From the NCBI GenBank assembly GCA_934630485.1, contig CAKTWD010000052.1:1-10489 (forward strand): DNA of 10,489 nt, written 5' to 3'. Below, piece after piece: positions 1-6,570 of the stretch. The position numbers and the translations under genes are program-made. A model generated the notes under the pieces. That model saw only the letters and a list, made by a program, of their open reading frames with translations, searched no databases and was not told the origin of the DNA. This stretch comes from an uncultured Eggerthellaceae bacterium. GTDB lineage: Bacteria; Actinomycetota; Coriobacteriia; Coriobacteriales; Eggerthellaceae. Numbering within the stretch: position 1 is the first letter of the stretch; every line of letters begins with the position of its first letter.

Positions 1-1007
1 GGCGACGCGGCCTGCTTCTCTCGAGAAGAGACGCAGCCGCTGCCATCCCACTCGGGAATGAAACTCTCTTTTGCGGCGGGACCTTCCTGCCAGAAATAGT
101 CTTCCATACCGATCGAATCGGCGTAATCCAGCAGGCGCTCATATTCCTCGTTGGGCACGGTTTCGCCCAAACGTGGATACCTCGCAAGAACACGCTGCGC
201 ACGCGCATCGCCTTCTTCCGCACGCGATGCAAGAACGGGCGTGTACTGGTTCATGACAGATACCAGCACGTCATCTTCGTAACGCTCGTGGAGTAATTTC
301 AAAGCGCGCTTCGAATCCTCCAACCCGCCGGGCAACAGCAAATGGCGCACAACGACGCCACGCGTCATCCGCACTTGGTCGCGATATTCGTCGAACTTGG
401 GAGCGCCGATGGTTTCGACCATGGCGTCAAGCGCACGGACGGCCACTTCAGGGTAGTCCGACGCATGTGAATATGCCTGAGCCACCTGGCTGCTTGCGTA
501 CTTGAAGTCGGTAAGGTAAATATCAACCGTATCTTTCAGCGCGTTGATGGCCTGAAAACGCTCATAGCCCGACGTGTTCCACGCAATGGGAAGCACCAGC
601 CCGCGCTCGCGCGACACCCGTACCGCCTCGCGGATCTGCAACGCATAGTGCGTCGGCGTGACGCAATTGATGTTGAGCGCGCCCTGAGCCTGCAGCTCAA
701 GGAAGATATCCGCCAAGCGATCGATGGTCACTTCGATACCGAATTCGCCTTCGGCGATCGTCGCGTTTTGGCAGTACACGCAATGGAGCGGGCAGTTTGC
801 GAAGAACACCGTTCCCGAGCCCGACTCGCCCGACAGTGGCGGCTCTTCCCAATAATGAAGGGCAGCGCGCGCTACGCGGATTGCGTCGTCGGCCCCGCAA
901 ACACCGCGCCTGCCCGCCGCACGATCGGCGGCGCACAGGCGCGGGCAAAGGTTGCAAGGCGAAAAGCGCAGGCTTCCAACCTGCGCTGGGAAATTAACAG
1001 CAGCCAT
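1..1007 (-). CDS. Radical SAM protein, PflX-like (COG1313), 3' end cut by window edge
   Basis: Reading the minus strand from an ATG at 1007 gives 335 residues with no stop before the left edge. The radical SAM signature CX3CX2C is at residues 72-79 (CPLHCVYC, followed by QN) and would bind a [4Fe-4S] cluster that cleaves S-adenosylmethionine. An N-terminal cysteine cluster (C18, C21, C25, C37; CNLCPRLC then GRRGVC) precedes it, as in the pyruvate-formate-lyase-activase-like family COG1313. The stretch NINCVTPTHY after the cluster is also typical of that family. The visible end (FIPEWDG) looks close to the usual C-terminus, so probably little is missing. The substrate is unknown; family members are often called PflA-like, but none of the context here points to a glycyl radical enzyme. 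The start overlaps the 3' end of the upstream gene by 14 bases, with no strong ribosome binding site, so translation is probably coupled. No other in-frame ATG, GTG or TTG lies before the first cysteines. Confidence 0.9.
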   Translation of the reverse strand, partial: MAAVNFPAQVGSLRFSPCNLCPRLCAADRAAGRRGVCGADDAIRVARAALHYWEEPPLSGESGSGTVFFANCPLHCVYCQNATIAEGEFGIEVTIDRLADIFLELQAQGALNINCVTPTHYALQIREAVRVSRERGLVLPIAWNTSGYERFQAINALKDTVDIYLTDFKYASSQVAQAYSHASDYPEVAVRALDAMVETIGAPKFDEYRDQVRMTRGVVVRHLLLPGGLEDSKRALKLLHERYEDDVLVSVMNQYTPVLASRAEEGDARAQRVLARYPRLGETVPNEEYERLLDYADSIGMEDYFWQEGPAAKESFIPEWDGSGCVSSREKQAAS

Positions 1008-2058
1008 GCTGGTGGCTGTGGCCGTGGTCATGGCCGCATCCGCACTCGTGGTCATGCGCATGCTCATGGCCGTGGTCGTGACCACAGTCGCACTCGTGGT
1101 CGTGGCCTGCGTAATCGTCGTAATCATCGAAGTCGTACGGGGCATCGTAGTTATCCTCGTAGAACTCGTCGTCCTCGTCATCCAGATGGGCGTCGGTACT
1201 GTAGTAATCGGCCGCACGCGACCAGTCAAGACCAGCCTCGCGCACCTCTTCCTCTTCGCGATACAGCAGCGCAAGCGCAGAAGGAGCCATGTCAACGCCG
1301 CCGATGACGGCCAGCAGCTCGAGAACGCGCATGCAAGCTTCAAGCTGCGGAAGAACCAGGTCGATATCGTCAGCCGTGCTCATTGCGGCGGCAAGCTCGC
1401 CAATGAACATCTCGACGGTGTACGTGCCGCTGAAGCGCTTCTCGGCAACCGCGGAAAGAACCTGATCGGCGTGAGGGGAAGCCGCACCGGCGCGACCCTC
1501 AAGCTCGACCTCGGATGCGGGGTCGTTCTGAACGGCGCGGAACAGCGCATCGGCCTCGATAGCGGCGACGATCTGGGCGGCAACCTGAACGGAAAGCGCG
1601 GCGCGGGCCATCTGAGCGCTGCCTGCAGCGCCGGTGATCTGAGCATTGCCGGCAAGAAGCTCGAGCACGGCAGTTGCGTCATCGATGTCGGCCTTCTCGC
1701 CTGCAACGAAGCATGCGATGTTCTCAATGCTGGCGAACGCATCCTCAACCGCCGTGTCCAAAACAACGATAGGAGCCTCGACAGGACGAAGATCGTTCAC
1801 CATGGCAACCGCGGAAAGCTCACGTGCAAACGTGGGCGTGGTCGGCGACAAGTCGATGAGCAAAGCCCTGCTTGCCGCGCGCTTGACGATGCCGTCGGTT
1901 CCGAAATACGCATCCTCAAGAGCCGTGGTGCTGGTGAAATACGTGATGACTACTTCAGCATCCTCGACGATGTCCTCGGCGAACCAACCAGCAGCATCCA
2001 AAATACGGCGAACGTGCGCGCCAACGGTGTCATTGCCTGCGTAGAAATAAGCGGCCAT
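994..2058 (-). CDS. Degenerate beta-hydroxyacid dehydrogenase-like protein with His/Cys metal-binding tail
   Basis: This 354-residue protein has the outline of the 3-hydroxyisobutyrate/6-phosphogluconate dehydrogenase family. It has an N-terminal Rossmann-like part (residues 1-100, with LLIDLSPTTP at 67-76 matching the usual IDxSTxxP and EAPIVV at 94-99 matching DAPVSG). A helical second domain follows (about 110-270), with GAAGSAQMAR at 143-152 at the place of the catalytic GxxGxGxxxK. The catalytic Lys is Arg152, the Asn four residues on is Ser156, and the glycine-rich dinucleotide loop is weak, so dehydrogenase activity is doubtful. Residues 289-317 are an Asp/Glu/Tyr-rich linker. Residues 319-354 hold 13 His and 6 Cys, built around two copies of HDHECxCGHDHGH and ending in GCC; this is very likely a metal-binding tail (Ni, Zn, Co or Cu cannot be told apart). 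It has no signal peptide or membrane segment, so it should be cytoplasmic. It overlaps the radical SAM gene downstream. Confidence 0.85.
   Translation of the reverse strand: MAAYFYAGNDTVGAHVRRILDAAGWFAEDIVEDAEVVITYFTSTTALEDAYFGTDGIVKRAASRALLIDLSPTTPTFARELSAVAMVNDLRPVEAPIVVLDTAVEDAFASIENIACFVAGEKADIDDATAVLELLAGNAQITGAAGSAQMARAALSVQVAAQIVAAIEADALFRAVQNDPASEVELEGRAGAASPHADQVLSAVAEKRFSGTYTVEMFIGELAAAMSTADDIDLVLPQLEACMRVLELLAVIGGVDMAPSALALLYREEEEVREAGLDWSRAADYYSTDAHLDDEDDEFYEDNYDAPYDFDDYDDYAGHDHECDCGHDHGHEHAHDHECGCGHDHGHSHQHGCC
1018..1104 (-). repeat. In-gene tandem repeat coding the His/Cys tail
   Basis: Two 39-base units at 1066-1104 and 1018-1056, offset by 48 bases, code for the same 13-residue pattern HDHECxCGHDHGH (residues 319-331 and 335-347). 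The units differ at several mostly third-position bases, so the protein sequence is better kept than the DNA. This fits selection on the metal-binding residues rather than a very recent duplication. Confidence 0.8.
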
Positions 2059-2070
2059 GTGAAATCACAT
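2057..2070. promoter_or_regulatory. 14-bp palindrome over the start codon of the His-tail gene
   Basis: ATGTGA-AA-TCACAT is a perfect inverted repeat with 6-base arms and a 2-base spacer. It covers the first two bases of the start codon (2057-2058) and the bases just upstream. The 2-base centre is too small for an RNA hairpin loop, so if functional it would be a DNA operator for a dimeric regulator. Chance occurrence is possible; no second copy was noticed in the window. Confidence 0.3.
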
Positions 2071-2118
2071 CCCAACGTGAACGAGATAACAAAACAATGC
2101 GAAGCGGAAGCGGTCTTG

Positions 2119-2148
2119 ATTATGCGCTGGCGAACGCCCAGCCGTTAA
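2119..2148 (-). promoter_or_regulatory. Candidate promoter for the His-tail gene
   Basis: On the minus strand TTAACG (2143-2148) and CATAAT (2119-2124) are separated by 18 bases, a fair match to -35 and -10 boxes. The start codon lies about 60 bases downstream. The 18-base spacer is largely filled by an inverted repeat (GCTGG, seven bases, CCAGC, 2126-2142), which could be an operator or the remains of a terminator for the degV gene. It has no U-tract after it, so an intrinsic terminator is not well supported. Confidence 0.3.
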
Positions 2149-2181
2149 GCGCTGCCAACCGCCGCGTCGCGATCGAGCAGC

Positions 2182-3114
2182 CTACTGCTTGCGAACCTTG
2201 CGCGCGATACGGTCGGAAACCGTTGTGTTCTCACGCGAGTCATGGCCCCAGAAAACCATTGCCAACATGCCCGGACCCACATGCGAGCCGATAACCGGAC
2301 CCACGTTCGCATCAAGGAAGTAGATGCTGTCGTCGACCTTGCGCAGCTCGTCCTTCAGACGTTCGGCATCCTTGGGGCAGTCGGCCTGGCCGATAACGAC
2401 CATCTTGCTGGAGCCGTCGTCGATGGCGTTCTTCGAATAGAACTCGACCATCTGGCGAATGGCCTTCTTACGGCCGCGCGCAACACCTGTAAGCCCCAGC
2501 TTGCCGTCAAGAGAAATATCAAGCATGGGCTTCACATCAAGCTTGCTGCCCGCGAACGCAACCGAAGACGGAATGCGCCCGCCGCGTTTCAGCGCATCAA
2601 GCGAGTCAAGCGTGAACATCTCGTTCACGTAGAAGCGCGCCTCTTCCGCCCATTCAACCAGCTCGACGGCGGTAAGACCGTGGTTTCGCTGATTGATGGC
2701 CTCATACACCAACAGCGCCTCGGCGATGGATGCCAAGCGCGTATCGACGATGTACAGCTCGGCGTCGGGGTGCTCGGCGATCAGCTGATCGCGCACGAGG
2801 ACCGCGGTGTTGTACGTTCCCGAAAGCTGGCTTGAGAAGCACAGGAACACGGTGGGGACGCCGCTTTCGATTGCACGTGAGAACGTCTCGTGGAAGGTCG
2901 TGATGGGGATCTGCGCCGTGGTGGGCATCTCACCCTTGCGCATGCGCCCGTAGAATTCCTTCGGGGTGATGGTTTGATACAGGTCGTCAAGCTGCTCGCG
3001 GTTACCCATGATGTAGGGGAACTGCAAAAGCGCGACACCTGGAACGTCGATCAGCTCGAACGGAAGATCGCACGTGGTGTCGACGATGAGGTTGCATTTG
3101 ATATCCGTAGGCAT
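2182..3114 (-). CDS. DegV family protein (fatty-acid-binding, FakB-like)
   Basis: This 310-residue protein matches the DegV family across its length, slightly longer than the usual 280 or so. Visible family marks are the N-terminal DTTCDLP (12-18), TAQI (66-69), the lipid-head-group loop SSQLSGTYNTA (94-104), TLDSLDALKRGGRI (168-181), and the C-terminal GPVIGSHVGPG (272-282). Family members bind one fatty acid and, as FakB, present it to the kinase FakA so that exogenous fatty acids can enter phospholipids; whether this copy does so is inferred. No FakA-like kinase (DhaK/DAK2 type) lies in the window. The start is supported by a strong Shine-Dalgarno sequence, and the gene begins 18 bases after the pncB stop, so the two are probably co-transcribed. 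Confidence 0.93.
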   Translation of the reverse strand: MPTDIKCNLIVDTTCDLPFELIDVPGVALLQFPYIMGNREQLDDLYQTITPKEFYGRMRKGEMPTTAQIPITTFHETFSRAIESGVPTVFLCFSSQLSGTYNTAVLVRDQLIAEHPDAELYIVDTRLASIAEALLVYEAINQRNHGLTAVELVEWAEEARFYVNEMFTLDSLDALKRGGRIPSSVAFAGSKLDVKPMLDISLDGKLGLTGVARGRKKAIRQMVEFYSKNAIDDGSSKMVVIGQADCPKDAERLKDELRKVDDSIYFLDANVGPVIGSHVGPGMLAMVFWGHDSRENTTVSDRIARKVRKQ

Positions 3115-3117
3115 GAT

Positions 3118-3126
3118 TCCTCCTTC
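3118..3126 (-). promoter_or_regulatory. Strong ribosome binding site for the DegV gene
   Basis: GAAGGAGGA on the minus strand, with the GGAGG core ending 4 bases before the ATG at 3114. This near-perfect Shine-Dalgarno fixes the DegV start and fills most of the 18-base gap after pncB. Confidence 0.8.
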
Positions 3127-3132
3127 AGATGG

Positions 3133-4581
3133 TTAATCGATGCCGCGCAAACGCTTGGCAAGATCGCGACGGCGCTCGTACAAGCCGCGCTCGAGTCCCA
3201 CCGGGTACGTATGGGGGTTCATAATGCGCTTCTGGGTTTCGTCAAGGGTGGCCAAGCCCTCTTTGGCAAAGCCGCGCGCTGCTATAGCGTCGCGCGTTTC
3301 GGGGGCAAGGACAACCTGGCCAGCGCGGGCAAGCGGCTCAAGCAGGTTCTTGTACGTCTTGCCTGCCAGGTTTTTCTGACGCAGCTCGTCAAAGGGATCG
3401 ACGATGGTTTCGCCCTTCTCGATGCCATGGTTGACGTCGAATACCATATCGCCCGCGATCTTGCCGTCTTCGTAGAAGTAACGGCGCACGTCAAGGACGC
3501 CAGGCGTGGTGAGCTTCGTGGCCGAGCCGGTGATCTTCAGGTGGTCAACCCAGTCCTCGCCCGGCTTGCGCGTGGCGGACAGCTTGTAAACGCCGCCCAG
3601 CGTGGGCTGATCGTATGCGGAAGCAAGCTTGGTGCCAACGCCCCACGAAGCGACGACCGCGCCTTCGTCGCGGATCGAGCGAATAAGGTACTCGTCAAGG
3701 TCGTTCGAAAGAACGACGCCGCAATCAGTGAGGCCGGCCTCGTCAAGCATGCGGCGCGCCATCTTGCATTCCCATGCAAGGTCGCCCGAGTCGATGCGGA
3801 TGCCCGAAAGGCGCTCGCCGCGCTCGCGCATCTCAAGACCAACGGTGATGGCGTTCTTGATGCCCTGCTCGACATCGTAGGTGTCAACCAGCAGCACGCA
3901 GTTGGTAGGGAACGACTTCGCGTAGGCGCGGAAGGCAGAAAGCTCGTCGGGGAACGACATCACCCACGAATGCGCATGCGTGCCCGAAACGGGAATGCCG
4001 TACTCCTTGCCCGCAAGGACGTTCGACGTGGAGGCGCAACCGCCGACGACGGCAGCGCGCGAGGCCCAAAGGCCGCCGACGCCCTGAGCACGGCGAAGGC
4101 CGAACTCAGCCACGGGAGACTCGGCCGCCTGGCAGATGCGCGCAGCCTTGGTGGCTATGAGCGTTTCGAAGTTCACGCAATTCAGAAGCGGCGTTTCGAT
4201 TAGCTGGCACTCAAGGATGCTGCCCTTCACGCGAACGAGCGGCTCGTTGGGGAACACGATGGTTCCCTCGCGAACAGCGTCGATGTCGACCGTCAGTTTG
4301 AAATCGGCCAGATAATCAAGGAATCCCTGCTTGAAAAGCTTGCCGCCGCCAGGAGCGGAAAGGCCTGCGAGGTACTCGATATCCTGCTCGCTGAACGTGC
4401 AGGTTTGCACGAGCTCGGCCAGCTGATCCATACCGCAGGCAACCGCGTAGCCGCCCTTGAACGGGTAGTCGCGGAAGTACATATGGAAGCATGCCTCGGT
4501 GTCGGCCATGCCGTGCTCCCAATAGCCCTGCGCCATGGTGATCTGGTACAGGTCGGTGAACAATGCGTAATCGATGGTCAT
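3133..4581 (-). CDS. pncB: Nicotinate phosphoribosyltransferase
   Basis: The enzyme joins nicotinate to PRPP, with ATP hydrolysis, to give nicotinate mononucleotide: the entry step of the Preiss-Handler route to NAD. The 482-residue product shows the N-terminal TDLYQITMAQGYW (9-21), EFGLRRAQG (159-167), SGTHAHSW (199-206) with H204 the likely phosphorylated histidine, DTYD (233-236), RIDSGDL (262-268) and GVGTKLASAYDQP (314-326). Length is normal for the family. I chose the ATG at 4581 because the family homology begins there and a purine-rich AGAAAGAG lies upstream. An in-frame ATG at 4632 would add 17 residues (MMEETPSGNRDGKERDL) that look like translated leader. The gene sits between a small antitoxin-like gene and a DegV gene, probably in one transcript. 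Confidence 0.95.
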   Translation of the reverse strand: MTIDYALFTDLYQITMAQGYWEHGMADTEACFHMYFRDYPFKGGYAVACGMDQLAELVQTCTFSEQDIEYLAGLSAPGGGKLFKQGFLDYLADFKLTVDIDAVREGTIVFPNEPLVRVKGSILECQLIETPLLNCVNFETLIATKAARICQAAESPVAEFGLRRAQGVGGLWASRAAVVGGCASTSNVLAGKEYGIPVSGTHAHSWVMSFPDELSAFRAYAKSFPTNCVLLVDTYDVEQGIKNAITVGLEMRERGERLSGIRIDSGDLAWECKMARRMLDEAGLTDCGVVLSNDLDEYLIRSIRDEGAVVASWGVGTKLASAYDQPTLGGVYKLSATRKPGEDWVDHLKITGSATKLTTPGVLDVRRYFYEDGKIAGDMVFDVNHGIEKGETIVDPFDELRQKNLAGKTYKNLLEPLARAGQVVLAPETRDAIAARGFAKEGLATLDETQKRIMNPHTYPVGLERGLYERRRDLAKRLRGID

Positions 4582-4597
4582 AAGATCTCTTTCTTTT

Positions 4598-4617
4598 CCG
4601 TCGCGGTTTCCCGACGG
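4598..4617 (-). promoter_or_regulatory. Small hairpin in the pncB leader
   Basis: CCGTCG and CGACGG (4612-4617 and 4598-4603 on the minus strand) form a 6-bp stem with an 8-base loop, followed by the A/G-rich ribosome binding region and the pncB start 17 bases on. It is too short and lacks a U-tract, so it is not a good terminator. It might modulate pncB translation or protect a processed 5' end. Confidence 0.25.
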
Positions 4618-4657
4618 CGTCTCTTCCATCAAGCTATTCCAACAAGCAGGCGGATGG

Positions 4658-4828
4658 CTACTCGGCCATGCCCGAATACTTGGGGTCGTCTTCGTCGGCA
4701 GGCGAGATCACGACCCAGGGCTTGCCCTTGCGGGTGATGACCGCCTCTTCGCCGCTGTGGTACACCTCGGACATGATTGCCTTGATGTTGTTCTGGGCTT
4801 CCTCGATATCGATGGACAGCAAAGCCAT
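4658..4828 (-). CDS. Phd/YefM family antitoxin-like protein, orphan
   Basis: This 56-residue protein starts at ATG 4828 (MALLSIDIEEAQNNIKAIMS) and ends with TAG at 4658-4660. The order of features is that of Phd/YefM antitoxins: a short first strand (LLSID), a helix (EEAQNNIKAIMSEV), GEEAVITRKGKPWVVISP matching the family's typical GEPVxITRxGKPVAVLxS, then a short acidic tail. It is shorter than usual (about 80 residues) because the toxin-binding C-terminal helix is nearly absent. No RelE, ParE, YoeB or Doc toxin gene lies beside it: ricT is 89 bases upstream and pncB 76 bases downstream. It may therefore be a DNA-binding regulator, or a leftover of a lost toxin-antitoxin pair. A clear AAAGGAGA ribosome binding site supports it as a real gene. 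Confidence 0.82.
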   Translation of the reverse strand: MALLSIDIEEAQNNIKAIMSEVYHSGEEAVITRKGKPWVVISPADEDDPKYSGMAE

Positions 4829-4832
4829 GGGC

Positions 4833-4840
4833 TCTCCTTT
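4833..4840 (-). promoter_or_regulatory. Ribosome binding site of the antitoxin-like gene
   Basis: AAAGGAGA on the minus strand, with GGAG ending 5 bases before the ATG at 4828. It decides the start of this very small gene and argues that the gene is translated. Confidence 0.75.
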
Positions 4841-4917
4841 ACCTAGCTAAGCGAATCGGACGCGACCCTGTGCCGACAGCCGATCGCATGCATGACGAAC
4901 GATGCGAACGAGCGGGG

Positions 4918-6570
4918 TTACCGGCCATTCGCCGGCGCATGACCCTGATCGGGTTTCTTGCCCTGGCCGTTGCCACCGGAACCGCTGCGACGACGGCGCG
5001 GACGCCTGCCCGGCTGCGCGGATGCGGGCTTGCCGGCGCCCTCAGCAGAACCGGACGCTTGCGGACGCGCATGTTGCGCTGCACCCTTGCCCGACTGCTG
5101 CACATGCTGTTGGCCCTGCGAGGAGCCCTCGCGCGAACGGAGCGCGGACGACTTGCGGCCCGGCGCCACCGATCCCTGCGCGCCGCCTGCGGGCCTTTGG
5201 CCCTCGTTTTGCGCGCGCGTCTCGGGACCCCTTTGAGCCTGAACGCCCTTCGAGCCCGAACCGCTGCTGCGACGACGACGGGTGCGGCCGCCGTTTGAAG
5301 ACGCGGAGCCCTCGGCCTTGGAGCCATTCTGCTTGGGCGCGCCCTGCTTAGGTGCTGCGGCGTCCTGCTGCTTCTCGGCTGCGGGGCGCTGACGACGGTT
5401 GGGACGCTGACCCTGCTTCACGGACGGGCGCTTCGCCTCGGTCTCGGCAGCGGGTGTCTCAACCGTGCTGGTGGTTCCGTCGACGCCGACCTTAGTGGAG
5501 CGGCGGCGACGCTGCTTGTGCTGAATAGGTGCAGGTTCGCTTGCCTGCTGCTGCTTGCGCGAGCGGCCGGAACGGCTTTGGCCTGACTGCTTCTTTCCGG
5601 ATTTGCCCGAACCGACGCGACGCACCTCGGTGGGGTTGGCAAGAGTGTCCTTCTCGGTAAGCTGCGAGGTGAGCAGCGACGCAGCGCCCAGACGATCCTC
5701 TTCCTTAGCGGCATGGGCTGCTTCCCAGGCCTCTTCGCCTACGGCGTTCGGACGCGAGGAATCGCCGATGGTATCCATGTCGGCCAGCGGAACGCTAACG
5801 GGCTTCTCGTCCTCGACCAAGATCGAGACGGTTTCGCGAGGAACATCCAGATCGACGACCTTGCCCTCGCCCACCGGCGTTTTCACCTTGGCATTCTTCT
5901 TGGGCGCGCGGCCATGGAAGTCTTTGTAGGCGTCGAACTCGTAACGCAGGCAGCACATAAGGCGGCCGCACAGACCCGAGATCTTCTGCGGGTTAAGGGA
6001 AAGCCCCTGCTCTTTTGCCATGCGGATGGAAACGGGGTTGAACTCGCCGCCAAGCCTGCGACAGCACAGCTCCTGGCCGCAGTGACCGATGCCGCCGACC
6101 ATGCGAGCCTCGTCGCGCACGCCGATCTGCTTCATGTCCACGCGCACGCGGAAGCGCGAAGCCAGATCGCGCACCAAGTCGCGGAAATCGATGCGATCTT
6201 CGGATTCGAAGAAAAACACGGCCTTGTCGCCATCGAACAGGAACTCAACGGCAACGGGGTTCATGTCGGGAGCTTTTTCTGCGGCGAGCTGGCGGAAGAT
6301 CGGCAGCGCCTCGCGGCTTTTCACCTCGAGCTCTTCAGCGCGGGCGATGTCTTCGTCCGTTGCCAGACGACGCACGGGCTTGAGCGGGGATTTCAGCTTG
6401 GACACCTGATCATGGGTGGCCTCGAACACCGGCTCGTCGACATGACCGAACTCAAGGCCGCGAGCGGTGAGCACGACGACAGCGTCATCGGTGACAAGAT
6501 CGAGATCGCGGGCGTCGAACCACAGGGTTTTAGGATTGCAAGCAAGTCTAACAGGCGCTATGCGAACCAT
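4918..6570 (-). CDS. ricT: PSP1-domain protein RicT/YaaT with long basic C-terminal tail
   Basis: Residues 1-270 match RicT (YaaT, PSP1 C-terminal domain). In Bacillus RicT works with RicA (YmcA) and RicF (YlbF) in an Fe-S-carrying complex that steers RNase Y mRNA processing and the phosphorelay. The cysteine pairs GHCGQELCCRR (C164, C169, C170) and GLCGRLMCC (C201, C206, C207) fit iron-sulfur binding. The Bacillus protein is about 275 residues; this one is 550. Residues 320-550 are low-complexity Arg/Lys/Gln/Ser/Gly sequence with three RRRRS modules (354-358, 431-435, 525-529), likely disordered and RNA-binding. The start overlaps the end of holB by 23 bases, and GAAAGAGG lies six bases before the ATG. 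The order tmk-holB-ricT is the conserved order in Firmicutes, minus the small yaaQ/yaaR genes. RicA and RicF are not in the window. Confidence 0.93.
   Translation of the reverse strand: MVRIAPVRLACNPKTLWFDARDLDLVTDDAVVVLTARGLEFGHVDEPVFEATHDQVSKLKSPLKPVRRLATDEDIARAEELEVKSREALPIFRQLAAEKAPDMNPVAVEFLFDGDKAVFFFESEDRIDFRDLVRDLASRFRVRVDMKQIGVRDEARMVGGIGHCGQELCCRRLGGEFNPVSIRMAKEQGLSLNPQKISGLCGRLMCCLRYEFDAYKDFHGRAPKKNAKVKTPVGEGKVVDLDVPRETVSILVEDEKPVSVPLADMDTIGDSSRPNAVGEEAWEAAHAAKEEDRLGAASLLTSQLTEKDTLANPTEVRRVGSGKSGKKQSGQSRSGRSRKQQQASEPAPIQHKQRRRRSTKVGVDGTTSTVETPAAETEAKRPSVKQGQRPNRRQRPAAEKQQDAAAPKQGAPKQNGSKAEGSASSNGGRTRRRRSSGSGSKGVQAQRGPETRAQNEGQRPAGGAQGSVAPGRKSSALRSREGSSQGQQHVQQSGKGAAQHARPQASGSAEGAGKPASAQPGRRPRRRRSGSGGNGQGKKPDQGHAPANGR

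Noticed and set aside
648..1307. 219-codon plus-strand frame rich in His, Arg and Gly
   Set aside because: Its His/Arg/Gly runs are the reverse reading of the repeated His/Cys-tail codons, not an independent gene.
2126..2142. Intrinsic terminator after degV
   Set aside because: A 5-bp stem without a following U-tract, and it lies in the spacer of a plausible promoter; not called as a terminator.
952..2148. 398-codon open frame on the plus strand opposite the His-tail gene
   Set aside because: Its protein shows Val/Met/Ala runs and no family likeness; it is the mirror of a high-GC gene with recognisable domains on the minus strand.
2890..4203. 437-codon open frame on the plus strand opposite pncB and degV
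   Set aside because: It lies entirely over two well-supported minus-strand genes, crosses their junction, and has no recognisable motif.
4582..4632. Upstream ATG at 4632 as the pncB start
   Set aside because: The extra 17 residues are not part of the family, and they would translate the leader hairpin and ribosome binding region of the ATG at 4581.
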